Below, in pieces: positions 24,612 to 36,205 of a stretch of 64,000 nucleotides of DNA. Every line of letters starts with the position of its first letter. Position 1 is the first letter of the stretch. The notes beneath the pieces were generated by a model. That model had not been told where the DNA came from. It saw only the letters and a program-made list of their open reading frames with translations, and ran no database searches. The DNA comes from Sphagnum compactum (taxonomy: Eukaryota > Bryophyta > Sphagnopsida > Sphagnales): NCBI GenBank assembly GCA_965153455.1, contig OZ234493.1, forward strand, positions 6,138,001 through 6,202,000. Direction: 5' to 3'. Position numbers and translations under genes: made by a program.

Positions 24612-25700
24612 TTGGGGGGAACCTAAGGGAACCAGAAAAAAGGGGGGGGGTTCTCTTAAGGGAACAGAAGGGAACGTACAAAAAACAGGTTCTCTCCTAA
24701 GGAAACCCGAAAAAGGGGTTCTCCTAAGGGAACAGAAAAAAATGGGTTCTCTTTAAAAGGAGCATACAAAACAGGTTCTCTCCTAAGGGAACCAAAAAAA
24801 AAAAAGGTTCTCGTAAGTAACGGAACAGGAAAATGCCTTCTCTTTTAAGGGAACATTCAAAATAGGTTCTCTCCTAAGGGAACGAAAAAACGGGGGTTCT
24901 AATGGAATAGAAAAATGGGTTCCCTTTTAAGGGAACATACACAATGTTCCCTGAAACACAAAAAAAAATTAGGTTCTCTACTCAGGTAAGGGAACAGAAA
25001 GAATGTGTTATCTCCTAAGGGAACAGAAAAAAATGGGGTTCTCTTATAAGGGAACAGAAAAAAATGGGTTCTCTCCTAAAGGAACAGAAAAAATGGGTCT
25101 GTCTGATAAAGGGAACAGGTTAAAATGGGGATCCTCCTAATGGAACACACAAAATGGGTTTTATTCTATGGGAACATACAAAATGGGTTCTCTTCTATGG
25201 GAACATAATAAGTGGGTTCTCTTCTATGGGAACATAATAAATGGGTTCTCTTCTATGGGAACATAATAAGTGGGTTCTCTTCTATGGGAACATAATAAAT
25301 GGGTTCTCTTCTATGGGAACATAATAAATGGGTTCTCTTCTAGGGGAACATAAAAAATGGGTTCTCTTCAAGGGGAACACACAAAATGGGTTCTCTTCTA
25401 TGGGAACATATTGGGAACAAAAATGGGTTCTCTTTTATGGGAACATACAAAATGGGTTCTCTTCTATGGGAACAGAAAAATGGGTTCTCTTTTATGGGAA
25501 CAGACAAAATGGGTTCTCTTCTATGGGAACATATTGGGAACAAAAATGGGTTCTCTTTTATGGGAACAGACAAAATGGGTTCTCTTTTATGGGAACAGAA
25601 AAATGGGTTCTCTTTTATGGGAACAGAAAGGGTTCTCTTCTATGGGAACAGAAAAATGGGTTCTCTCCTAAGGGAACAGACAAAGTGGGGTTCTCCCAGA
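24612..25700. repeat. 1.1-kb minisatellite of hairpin-forming units
   Basis: About 35 head-to-tail copies of a unit of about 26-32 bp with the core GGGTTCTCTTCTATGGGAAC. Within each unit GTTCTC and GGGAAC can pair (one G-T) around a TTCTAT loop. Units between 25,190 and 25,330 are nearly identical with a 29-bp period (alternating AAGTGGG and AAATGGG). Units before 25,100 are diverged. Because the period is not a multiple of three, all three plus frames and one minus frame stay open, giving false proteins rich in GSLLWEH/NGFSFMGT. Confidence 0.93.
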
Positions 25701-26280
25701 AATGTAGGCTTTTGTGGTTTTGGGGGGGGGGGGGAGAGGGGGGGAGGATGGAGTGCCAAAAACAGAGTCTCTTGGGGGAAAAAAACACACTCAATTTTAC
25801 TTACATTTGTGATTTTGGTGTTGTGTTGTCGTTGACCTGTGTTGTAGGGTTGTGTGTTGATGTGTTGATGTGTGTGTGTGTGTGTGTGTATGTGTGTGCT
25901 TTTGTTGTTGTTGAAGTTGTTGTGTGGGCAAGCTCAGGTCTTTTTTCAGGTACCCAGCTACAAACACTATTTTCCTCTTCTTCTTTTTTTTTTTCCCCTT
26001 CTATTTTTTTTTAAAAAAAGGAGGGGTTCTTTGTCAAGAAGAGTCAGCAAGTGTGTCTATCTCTCCAGTTGTTGTGTTGCTTTCCTTGGTGAACCCCAAA
26101 AACAAAAAAAAAACAAAACAAAACAAAAGAGTTGGTGGGTTTTGTAAAACAGAAAGAGGGAAGGAAAAAAAAAGTGGAAACAATTTGAGGCTCTTTTGTG
26201 AAAGATTTGGTTTGTTGTTTGTTTTTTTTGCAATGGGGTGATCATGCATGTAGTCAATGTTCTCACACACACACACACAC

Positions 26281-26333
<53 letters not shown>

Positions 26334-27254
26334 GTGTTGAGTTTTTAGTGGTAGGAGAAATAGAGTTAAGAAACAATCTCAAGTTGGGTTGTTGTTATTG
26401 TTGAACAGTTTTGTCAAAAAGAAAGAGTTTGTTTGAGGGTTTTGAAGGAAGTGGGTTTTCCATGTGTGTGAGTGAGTAGGGGTTGTTGTATTCAAGGTCT
26501 CATATTCTTTGCCCATTTTTGGTTTCAGCGTTTTGTCTGGGGTTTGCGAAAAAAAACACATGGGTGCTTTTTTTGGGCTTTTGATTTTCTTAGAGTAAAA
26601 GAGAGCAGTTCAGTTTAGTAAGAGTTCAGTTCTCATTGCCATGGTTATGGTAGCTAGCCATGAAAAACATCCTGCACTCTTAAAAAACATTGACGAGAGA
26701 GTTTGTTGGTTTTATTGGTCTCTTGGTGGGGGTGAAAAGTGCTCAGTGTGGGGGGTGAAAAGGCTTTGAGCTTTGAGCTTTGTTTTGCTGGACACAAAAA
26801 GAGAGAGTGGGTGGTGGTAGTGTGTCAAAATGGGAGGATATGAAAACTTTTTTATCCTTGCAGGTTTTTGAAAACAGCAGGAAAAAAATTGAAAGGAAGG
26901 ATTAGTGGAGTTGGGGAGGTTGCTGGCTTCTGTTTTCAAACTGTGAGTGAGGAGCAAAACTCATTGTGGAATTACCCATTCAAGGCCCGTGAGTGGACAA
27001 AAGCAGAAAAGTGGGTGTTTTTATTTCTAGTTAGGTTTAGGGTTTGCAATATCAATAGGATTAAGCCTATGGGATTAGTGGTGACATCTTTGTCCTTGAG
27101 AAATTTAGAAGGAAGGTTAGAGCTCAAGTGAAGAATGAAAGATAGGTGTACACTTAGTTAGGTTTGGGTTTTTTGCAGTTGCTTTGAGCTCTCTGTATGT
27201 GCACTTGGGTTTTTGGAGGAGGAGGAAAGACGGAAACTTGTTGAGTAAAGAAAG
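25701..27254 (+). promoter_or_regulatory. Upstream region of the trihelix-NTPase gene
   Basis: Contains poly-G (about 25,722-25,735), (TG)n (25,869-25,891), poly-T, and a compound (AC)n(TC)n(AC)n microsatellite at 26,264-26,331. Telo-box-like TTTAGGGTTTG occurs at about 27,045. No upstream exon was recognised. Open frames on both strands here are products of simple sequence. Confidence 0.4.
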
Positions 27255-30200
27255 ATGGAGCCTCCAGAGAGAACGGATGCAAATACAGAGGATGAAAAAC
27301 AAAAGGATGCAACAATTTCTGAAGGCACAAACTTTGAGGATATTAGTGTTGATATTAGGGATATAGAGGATCCAAAAGTAGATGACAGGAAGCTCGAGGA
27401 TGTGAAGATGGAAGAGGACATGAAAATAGATGATGCAAAGATGGATGATGAGTTGGACGATTCTCCGATCGAGGAGACAACAATCGGTGAGGAGGGTGCA
27501 GACGAAATCATTCGGGCAAGAAGCAAAGAGCGAAATGGTGTCAAGCGAACCCGCAACACCAAGTGGAATGAAAGCGAAACCTTGACTTTGATAGCTGCAA
27601 CACATGCAGAATCTCAAAAGCACCCAAACTCGCTCAAACGTGGAGGTTTAAATTACCAACGGAAGTGGGTAGCCATGGCTGAGCGATGCAGAGCACTCGG
27701 TGTGCAAAGATCACCACATCAGTTGAAGAAACGCTGGAATTCTCTGCACTCAAATTATGTCCACATTAAACAATGGCAGAGCCGACCTGGTACTGCTGAT
27801 TTCTGGGCCATGGACAGAAAGGAGAGAATGAACCACAAGCTTCCTGCTTATTTTGATGATGTTTTCTATAAGGCTTTGGAGCACCCATCAAGTGTAGTTC
27901 TGCCCATACCGGTGACTTCTGCCAGTAAGCTGGTAAGGCTCTTTGGAATAATTTAAAAAGCTTTTGGAACCGTAGGTTTATTTACCATCACTCAGAATTT
28001 TTCATTTTGAAAGCATCAAGATCATGTCTTAAAAAAGGGATTGGCTTTTGTAACAATACAAATGACATTGTATTTTTACTGGATCTTTGAAGCATAAGAA
28101 TTGCAGTCTGATGTTGCAAACTTTTTCGTTTGTAAGGAATGGGTCTTTCTGACAAGTCTGTTGTAAGAATTATTACAAAGGCTAATGTGTTTTCTGAATT
28201 CCAGGGTTCCAAATCAGTCAAGCCTGTTGTGGCTGATAGTGTTGAGCAAGGGACAAGTGCAGGAGATGATGCTCTAGATAGTTCCGAAGACAACGGTCGG
28301 TCCACATTTCCAGTGATCACGTTTCCTCCTCCTTTTTCACAGCCGCCTCCACTGCCTCCACTTCCACCGCTGCCTTCTCTACAGCTACCCCTACCACTGT
28401 CACTGCCACAGCTGCAGATGCCTCCACATTTTCCAGCGCTAAGTCGACCGCCTCGTGCTCCCGGTGAGTTTTAAATCCCAAGTCTTTCAAAGGGACTGAT
28501 GATGAGCACTTTCTTTTCTGACACACTTGAGATGATGGATGAGAGCTTGAGAATATTTGTGGAAGGAATACATGCTAACAATTTATTTATGTATTTTGGC
28601 TTCCTATCAGGACCTGCCCCATCATCAGTTGGCAATGGGCTTGCACCCATTCAACCAGAGGATCTGAAGAGTGTGTGGCTGGAGACATTCCTGCTCGGTT
28701 TTTCGGTCGACCCAAAGGTCATCAAAGCTTTGGAGACAGAGGAAGTCACTGTTAAAGTGTTGGTTGACGAGGGGACTGAAGAAGGGGTGTACAAGCTGTT
28801 GAGAATGGTGGCAGAGGCAACTGGAGTCAAAATCACAGTGGGCCAGCGAGCACGCGTGTGGCATGCAGTTCGGCAGTGGCGGGACAACAAACGGAAAGCT
28901 CAAGAGCTTGAAGGTGTGTACAAATTCTTTTCCTGGAACTCATCTACACATTTCACAGGAGGATACTCCTTCCAGGATATATATGTATATTTCAGCTTGG
29001 TGGTGTATCTTTTTTGAATCAATATCCAGCTCTTAGTATTCGAATGATTGAGACCAAGTCTCGAGTACAAAGGAGCGATGAGCTGTATGGAATTTCTGTA
29101 TATACTCTCCTGAGTTGTGCATTCTTGCAAACTTATATTTTTGGTTGAAAACAGTTTTGTCACTCTTCTGGAGCCAGTAGCAGGTTTCCATTGAGCTTGT
29201 GCTGCTGCTGCTGATGTTTTGTTTGAGTCTTGCATGCCAGTGACAGCTGGCTTCTTCTCACCATGTTGTCCAGGTTGCAGGTCCTGAAAACCTCTGCATC
29301 TTTGCAAGAGGGGCAGTGGCAAAGGAACAACAACGTGGACATTTCCTGAAAGTGGCTGCTGATCCATTGGGGAATTTTGTGGGTCCCTTCTTGATATGGG
29401 TGCGGGAATGTTATGAGGATCTGAGACGAATCGTCAACAACCACCTGCGTGGGTCAAAGTATAACAGGTTCATTGTACTTGGTACAGAGGGTACAGGAAA
29501 GTCACTCTTTGGTGTCTTCTGGGTATTGCAGATGGCAGCACAGAGAGTAAAAGTAGTTTGGAAAATCAACCAGCAACACTTCCTCCTTGACTTTGCCGAC
29601 TCAGTCAATCCCCGAGTGATCGGTCCATGCAAAGTTGAAGATCTGGCAAATGTTTTCGATGACCCATCTGCTTGGTATGTGATTGACGCGCAACAAGAAA
29701 CATCTTTACACTACCGATGCAAGATGCTGCTTGTTTGCTCCACCAAGCCCTCAAACTACAAGGAGTTTCAAAAGAATGCCAGGTCCCTAATGTTGTACAT
29801 GCCTGTTTGGACTGAAGTTGAGATCAAGACGTTTCTGGAAGAGTTTGAAGTTTGGAGGCCAGATTATGGAAATATGCATGTGAATTTGCGAGAACAGGCG
29901 CTTGGGAATTTCAGTAAATTGGGAGGCATTCCGAGGTACGTCCTGGACAACAGGAAAAGAACAGAGGGTGTTGCCTCGTTGAATGCTGCTATGAATTCAC
30001 TTACCAAATCATCACTTTTGCCTCTCTTAACTGGGGAGTACAAGGAGATGACAAGTGACAAGATCATTCACATTCGGGTGGATGATACACATGAATACGA
30101 AACAGCGAGTTTTTGTTATGCTACACCTTCCATTCAACAGGAGATTGGTCAGAAGTTTGTTCAACTGGATAAGGTTGAAGCTTGCACATGGCTAACCAAT

Positions 30201-30737
30201 AACATAGACAATACACCCATTGCTCACTTGTGGGGTCACTTGTTTGAACATGTTGCCCATTCAATCCTCCAAGAAGGCGGAAGCTTCAAGAGGAAGCGAG
30301 TTACTTCAGATGGCAATCCTATGGAATGCAGCAACCTCGAGCTACAGCAAACGCTCAGTCAGCACTCATTCCATGCTCCAGATGATTTGAAGGTGCTGGG
30401 CGATGGAACATACTGTACCCGAAGCCCACTCACCAACTTTGAGTCCATAGATGCAGTGATTACTCCAAACCGTTTCTTCCAGATGTTCAAGTGGACTAGC
30501 AACAATTCATCACAAGGATATAAAGTGCTCACGCTCCAACAGTTGGATACAGTGTTGGGGCGAGCTATGTATGAGTTACATGCCGTAGTGCCCATGCAAA
30601 GATATGATGAGACTTCATTTCGACGCTGGATTAACAATGGTGGCGGTGGGGGGGGCCATGTGAATAATTTGCTCCAGAAGTTTGAGCAGTATGTTGTGGG
30701 CGTTGAACTACATGATACCAGATTGCTAGGAATTTGA
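27255..30737 (+). CDS. Trihelix / SAM-like / Crinkler-RHS-type NTPase-nuclease fusion
   Basis: Four exons (27255-27932, 28205-28463, 28611-28913, 29281-30737) join in frame to 898 aa. Residues 1-95 are acidic. About 98-185 is a trihelix (Myb_DNA-bind_4-type) domain with Trp104, Trp138 and Trp161 in the three helices. About 250-312 is proline-rich. About 325-410 is a SAM-like helical domain. About 440-640 is a P-loop NTPase of the Crinkler/RHS type: Walker A GTEGTGKS (481-488), a hydrophobic strand ending in Asp549 (WYVIDA), LVCSTKPS (564-571) and the family's hallmark KLGGIPRYVLD (626-636). The C-terminus resembles the restriction-nuclease fold these NTPases usually carry: LFEHVAHSIL (Glu736), SIDAVITP (Asp804), then Gln814 and Lys817. 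A nuclear, ATP-driven DNA-acting protein is inferred. The start has A at -3 and G at +4. Crinkler-type NTPases are known in oomycetes, fungi and some plants; this exact fusion I do not recognise. Confidence 0.8.
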
Positions 30738-32209
30738 TGGGGTCAGGTCTGTTAGCTTAAAACCTTGACCCAGGACTACTTACTTTCTTTTCCTTTGTAC
30801 TCTCCCAGTCAGCGATGTTTGTTTGTTAGGGCCATGCCCTCGAGGTTGGGAAGCATCAGTGTGAAGTGTTTTTTGACCTTGGGTATTGGGTTCAATGACT
30901 GTTGTGACTGCTATCTCTTTTTTTTCGGGTGTGTTTCTGTGTGAGATCAGGATGATACCTTGCATTGGATGTATGAGTGGAAATCCAAATTCTGTTAAAA
31001 CAAGCTTGCATTTGCACTGGGTTGTAGTGGGTTTTAGAGGGGGTGATTTCATTTGAAATAGACAAGAGTGAGAACACAAAGGCCATGAACAGAGAGAGTT
31101 AACTAGTCGTTGCGTTTGCCAAACTGTGGTGAATGACTTGTTTCAGGAAATCAAAACACGGTAGTGTGGACATTCTCTTTTGCATGAAATGCTCATGTTT
31201 GGTTTTTCTTTTATCAGGATAAGCGTTGGAGGTAAGCATTTGCCTGGCAGGCAGGCAGGCAGGCAGACAGACAGACGCTATTTGACACTTTCCAGCTGAC
31301 AGATAGGCTTTGATTGTTCCTGAAGCACCTGTTTCTTTCTCCAAGTAGGTAGATTGTTCCAAGGCGATCTTTTTTTCCTTCTCTTCTCCTCTGCCCTGAT
31401 TTCAGAGCTCTCGGCAGAATATTCAAGTTTTTTTTCAAAGTGTTTGCAAAACATATTGGGGGCCTCTTTTTTAATCCAAGTGTTTGTGCATTGAGAGTGC
31501 TGGCTTTATGTCTTCCTCCACATTTGTGATCTGAGATCTGACCCAGTATTAATTGATTGTGATCCTACAGAAAAGAATAATTGCATTCTGCTTCAAACAC
31601 TTCCTGTGTGAGATTTGTATTTTGAAAAATCTGGCACTAATGTGAAACAAGGTTGAAGACTAACCATTGTGCCACTTTGGTTGATAATGTAGCCTTATGG
31701 ACATCCCTCGCCCTTGTTACTGTGCTAGCATGCATGGTGCAGGTGAAAACATCTTGCTCTTTGATTCCATTGAATGAGTTTTGAATGTGTTTTGAGCTTT
31801 GCTGTCTTTAAGCTTCAAGCTTTTGAGCTTTGTTGCTGAAACTATCCTTTGTTATATATATGTGTGCATCTGCCACTTTCATTCTTTTTGTAGATGCATT
31901 TTGGTTGCAGAGTATATCTTCTCACATATGGGAGCTCTACTATCTCAGCCAAAATGAATGTTGTAGTGTAATTTTCCCTGGAACTTTCCAGACAGAATGG
32001 AGCTTTAATGTTCATAATCTTCACTCAATTCTGCAACAGATTGCATAGGAGAAAAAAGTTGACAGTTGAAGAGAAGTTGCAACCCTGATTTCTGAGGATG
32101 GTGCCAGGTTTGGAGAGGGAAAATTGCAAATGCTGTCTGCTTGATACAGGATATACAACATTTGTAGAGAAACCCACCAACATTTTCTTTTCTCATGGTA
32201 TGATTGTGT
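30738..32209. other. Intergenic, no gene recognised
   Basis: Follows the stop codon of the NTPase gene and probably includes its 3' UTR. A (GCAG)n(ACAG)n tetranucleotide tract lies at 31,244-31,275. Open frames on both strands (for example 31,099-31,362 and 31,830-32,048) show no domain. Nothing else was recognised. Confidence 0.45.
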
Positions 32210-32214
32210 TTGCA

Positions 32215-32565
32215 GTGGATCTGATAATGGTTTCTGTCGATTCAGAAAAATTCATACAGCCAAAGTTTCTTTAATCTTTCGCATAAATAGTGTACAACAG
32301 ATTCTGAATCTGATGATGGTTTTGGTTGATTTAGAAACCTGTATACAGACAAATTTTCTTCAACCTCTTGTGCCACTATTGTACAACAGATTCTGGATCT
32401 GAGGACAGTTTCTGATGATTCAGAAACCTTCATATGGCCAAAGTTCCTTCCATCTGTTGTATGAATATTGTCTAGGTTCTCATTCCGATGATGGGTTTCC
32501 AATGATTCAGAAACCTTTGTATGGCCAGAAATTCTTCAATCTGTTATATGAATATTTTCCAAAAT
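32215..32565 (+). repeat. Four 88-bp repeats with a dyad, upstream of the DUF642 gene
   Basis: Four tandem units with a period of 86-89 bp end 160 bp before the start codon at 32,725. Each holds a dyad of the type TTTCTGATGATTCAGAAA: at 32,231-32,248, 32,319-32,339 (weaker), 32,408-32,428 and 32,494-32,515. The dyad is followed by an ATATGGCCAAAGTT-like word and a GTACAACAGATTCTG-like word. Position and dyad symmetry suggest a promoter repeat that could bind dimeric proteins, or an RNA hairpin if it lies in the leader. The function is inference. Confidence 0.7.
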
Positions 32566-32724
32566 CATCTTAAAGCAAGAAACAGAACTAATTGCAGATT
32601 GATGCACATGAACTCTGGATCTGTGTGCAACCCAAGCATGCGATAGGCAGACAAATAGATAGAATGTGATGTGTGCAAGATTGGAGCTCAGACATAGGTA
32701 TTTTGGATGTAAAAGCAATGAATC

Positions 32725-34098
32725 ATGGTGAACCCATGGCTGCTGCTGCAAATATGTCTTCATGTCTGCTTCGAGCATCCATGTCTGTGTATCTTGCTAG
32801 CACTTTGTACTCAGAAGATGGATGGTGCTTATTGTGATCCTTCAAACCTTGTACAAAATGGCGACTTCCAAGTGCAGTCTTTCCTATTTGGATCATACTT
32901 AACAATGGATGTGATAAGCAGTGGCATCAGGACTCTGATGCCATTCTGGGTGGCAGCAGCAGGTGGCTTCCAAGTCTTGGATGCCACAGTCTTCATGCCA
33001 CCACCTGGTTTGAATGCCTCTTTCCTCATCCATATGAATTATAGATCAGGACCTGGTGAGCTGGTGAGTATGCCGATCTACACACTTCGTGAAGGAGCCA
33101 TCTACACGGTTTCCTTCTTTATTGCTGACAATCCAGATGGTGGACCTGTTGCAAAAGCTGTCCGACTTGGTTTACAAGACATTTATGGCAGGAATGTTGC
33201 ACCTCCAGGTTTATCTACTTTTGTGGTCAGCAATAGCAGCACCACTCGTAACAGCATCCTGTGGCAACCAGTCTCTTGTAATGTGAGAGGTACAGGAGTA
33301 CCCACCATCTTGTCTCTCTCGTCTTTAACCCCAGGATCATATGGAGCTCTGGTGGCAAATCTTCAAGTCAACCTCCAAACCATGATTGAGAATGGAAGCT
33401 TCGAAAATGTGGATCCACAAATACAAATCAACAACCTCACCTACTTTGCAGAGCTAACAGGTCCTTCAAGCTTGATCAGGCATTGGGTAGTTGAAACGGG
33501 TGTGATCAAAATTGCAACTGCAGCAAGGTATCAAGCATCAACTGACAATACAGCAATTCTATTGGATTTGAATGCTGAGAATTCACCAGCAACCATCAGT
33601 AACATCTTCTCAGCTCGATCCAACACAGATTACACTCTCCTCTTTGACACAGCAGCTAATCCAGAACGCAATTTCCAGTTAGTAATTGGGCAGTTGGTTG
33701 TCACGGTTCAAGGATTACCCAGCACCAACTACTTGCTTTCTGAGACTGTGAATTTGGATAGCACCAGTTTCTCAATCGATAGCATTGGGTGGGTCACAAT
33801 GGCAATGGAATTCAAGACCTTCAAAGACGATTTCCAAGTGAAGGTGACATTCCGGAGCAAGATTGCAGGAAGCTTTGGTCCTTTGTTGGATAATGTGCAA
33901 GTGTTTGAGAACACCAAATCTTTGAAAAGCACAAACGAAACCAAACTCATTGGAATTCCCAATACTCCTCCTACCATTACTACACCCACTTATATTAGTA
34001 CTCCTACTACTACATCTATTGCTTTCAAAATCGCTTGCCCATTATCAACATATCTCATTACATTACTACTTACTTTCACTTGTTACAAAGTTTCTTAA
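32725..34098 (+). CDS. DUF642-like cell-wall protein with probable GPI signal
   Basis: One open frame of 457 aa. DUF642 proteins are secreted plant proteins with two galactose-binding-like domains that associate with the cell wall. The N-terminus has a hydrophobic run (about 17-28, CLCILLALC) that could be a signal peptide; Met32 is an alternative start. Module 1 opens NLVQNGDFQ (about 42) and ends near GSYGALVANLQV. Module 2 opens MIENGSFENVD (about 222), contains HWVVETGVIKIA and AILLDLN, and closes SFGPLLDNVQVFE (about 386-398). A Thr/Pro-rich spacer then leads into a C-terminal hydrophobic tail (YLITLLLTFTCY), the layout of a GPI-anchor signal. Several N-x-S/T sites are present. Sequence identity to typical DUF642 members is low, but the two-module order fits. 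Decayed copies of its 3' end follow for 6 kb. Confidence 0.72.
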   Translation: MVNPWLLLQICLHVCFEHPCLCILLALCTQKMDGAYCDPSNLVQNGDFQVQSFLFGSYLTMDVISSGIRTLMPFWVAAAGGFQVLDATVFMPPPGLNASFLIHMNYRSGPGELVSMPIYTLREGAIYTVSFFIADNPDGGPVAKAVRLGLQDIYGRNVAPPGLSTFVVSNSSTTRNSILWQPVSCNVRGTGVPTILSLSSLTPGSYGALVANLQVNLQTMIENGSFENVDPQIQINNLTYFAELTGPSSLIRHWVVETGVIKIATAARYQASTDNTAILLDLNAENSPATISNIFSARSNTDYTLLFDTAANPERNFQLVIGQLVVTVQGLPSTNYLLSETVNLDSTSFSIDSIGWVTMAMEFKTFKDDFQVKVTFRSKIAGSFGPLLDNVQVFENTKSLKSTNETKLIGIPNTPPTITTPTYISTPTTTSIAFKIACPLSTYLITLLLTFTCYKVS

Positions 34099-34109
34099 GT
34101 CATGTCTTT

Positions 34110-36197
34110 TTTCCTTTGCTTGGATGCAAAATAACCTAACCATGAAAATCATACGTGTCTATTGATTGATTTGTAAATTTTTTGAGTTTCTTAAGATGGG
34201 CCTTTTTCCTTTGTCTAGATGCAAACTACGCAACTTAACCCTAAGCATCTGACACGATTTTTGAATTGATTTGCAATTTGAATTGCTGATGGGGTGATGA
34301 TGGCAATCGGGTTTAAGACCTTGAAAGAGGATTTTCAAATGAAGGTGATGTTCAAGACCAAGATTGCCAAAAGGTTTGGTCCTTTGTGGGACAATGTGCA
34401 AGTGTTCGAGAACACCAAATCTTTACACAAATGAAACCAAACTTGTTGGAATTCCCCATGCTCCTCCTTCTACTACTATTACTATACCTACTTATGTGAG
34501 TACTCCTTACTACTATATCACTTGCTTTCAAAATCACTTGTCCATCAATATGTGCAACGATAATGACACATTTTCTTGGTACATTAGTATTCCTTCCTTT
34601 CTCTTGTTTCAAAGTTTGTTAAGTTGATTGTCTTTCTTTTGTTTGGATGTAAATTAGCTAACCCTAAAAATTCATATACCTATATGCTAATGTTTTTTTT
34701 TTTTTTTTTTGGATTTCATTTGCAATTTGGACTTGTATTACAACTACTTGCTACTAGTATTTCATTTGCAAGATTGCAATAAGCTTTGGTTCTTTTTTGA
34801 ATAATGTGCAAATGTTTGAAAAAAACAAATGAAACTAAACTTGTTGGAATTCCAAAGACTCCTTATTCTTCTACTATTATAACACTTATATTAGCAATCC
34901 TACTACGACTTCACTTGCTTTCTAAATTCCTTGCCCATCATCATATCTTGTTACATGATTACTTCTTAATTTTTTTTATTATGGAATTTTTTTCAGTTGG
35001 GCTTTTGTTCTTTGTTTGGCGCAAAATAACCTTGCCCTCAAAATCTACAACATAACCTATCCCTGAAAATCACACATATAAATAAAATAATTTTTCAATT
35101 GATTTGGAATTTGAATTCTTGATGGGTGATGGAATTCATGAAGGCCATGAAAAAGAATTTCCACATGAAGATGACATTTAGGAGTAAGATTGTGGGAAGC
35201 TTTGGACTTTTTTTGGATAATCTGCAAGTGTTTGAGAAAATCAAATTTTTGAAAAACATAGATTTGAAATCAAACTTGTTAAAATTCCCAATACTTTTCC
35301 TTCTACTATTATTATACCTACTTAAATTAGTACTCCTACTAATCCTTTGCTTTAGAATTGATTCCCCTCATCCTCTAAAAACAACAACCTATCTTCTTAC
35401 ATTGTATCAATTGTTGCTTTCATTTGTTATGAAGTTTTAAAGTTGAATTTTGTTTTGTTTGGATATAATTGATCAAACTTGAAAATCACACATGTGTTTT
35501 GTTTTGATATTTGTGCCAAATCTTTGAAATGAAATCAAAGTTGTTGGAAATTGCCAATACTCCTATTTCTTTTACTACTACTACTACTCCTACTTATATT
35601 AATATACCTACTATTATTATTACATCCTTTTTTTTTTCAAAATTGCTTGCCCATTATCATATCATCATGTGAAATAATGACTTTCTATTATTGTTGCATT
35701 ATTTGTTATGGAGTTTTCTTGACTTGGGCTTTCTCCTTTGTTTGGATGTAACATAACTCTAACCCTAAAAACCATATGTGTTGATGAAACAATTTTTTGG
35801 ATTTGATTTGAAATTTGGAATGTGAATTTGTATTACAATTATCTTTTATTACTAATTCATTTGCAAGATTGCATGAAGCTTTGTGCTTTTGTTGGACAAT
35901 GTGCAATCATTTGAAAAAACTAATTCTTTTGAAAAGTGCAAATAAAACCAAATATTTGTTGGGATTCCCAAATATTCTTCTTTTTCCTTGCTACTACAAC
36001 ACTTACTTGTATTAATATCCTACTTCAAAATTGCTTGCCTATCATCATATCATTGACAAACAACATCGATGATGACATATTTTCTTCTTGTTGGATTACA
36101 AGTTACTATTATTTGTTGTGGAGTTTTTTTAATTTGGGGTATTTTGAATTCCTTTTTATTCATATGTAAAATATTTTGAACCTTCAAATCACATGTT
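34110..36197 (+). repeat. Degenerate tandem copies of the DUF642 3' end, proximal block
   Basis: After the stop codon the gene's 3' end is repeated head to tail. Each unit repeats the DNA for FGPLLDNVQVFE..., the Thr/Pro spacer, the GPI-signal words TTGCTTGCCCAT(C/T)ATCA, then the 3' flank TTTGTTTGGATGCAAAATAA, CCTAACCCTAAAAATCACAC and TTGGATTTGATTTGCAATTTG. The GPI-signal anchor recurs near 34,527, 34,918, 35,353, 35,637 and 36,025. Copies near 34,300-34,640 and 35,126-35,440 still include the coding region back to the equivalent of AMEFKTFKDDFQVK. All carry stops or frameshifts, so none is a working gene. Confidence 0.85.
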
Positions 36198-36205
36198 TGT
36201 TAATG

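Noticed and set aside
24612-25700. Possible CRISPR array because of regular short repeats
   Set aside because: Units are contiguous tandem repeats without unique spacers, and the DNA is plant nuclear.
25328-26014. Open frame of 228 codons rich in GSLLWEH/NGFSFMGT
   Set aside because: It is a translation of the minisatellite. All three plus frames and one minus frame stay open for the same reason, and it has no non-repeat domain.
34364-36169. Small frames (about 60-100 codons) after the DUF642-like gene as separate genes
   Set aside because: They align with the gene's own 3' end and carry stops and frameshifts; they are repeat remnants.
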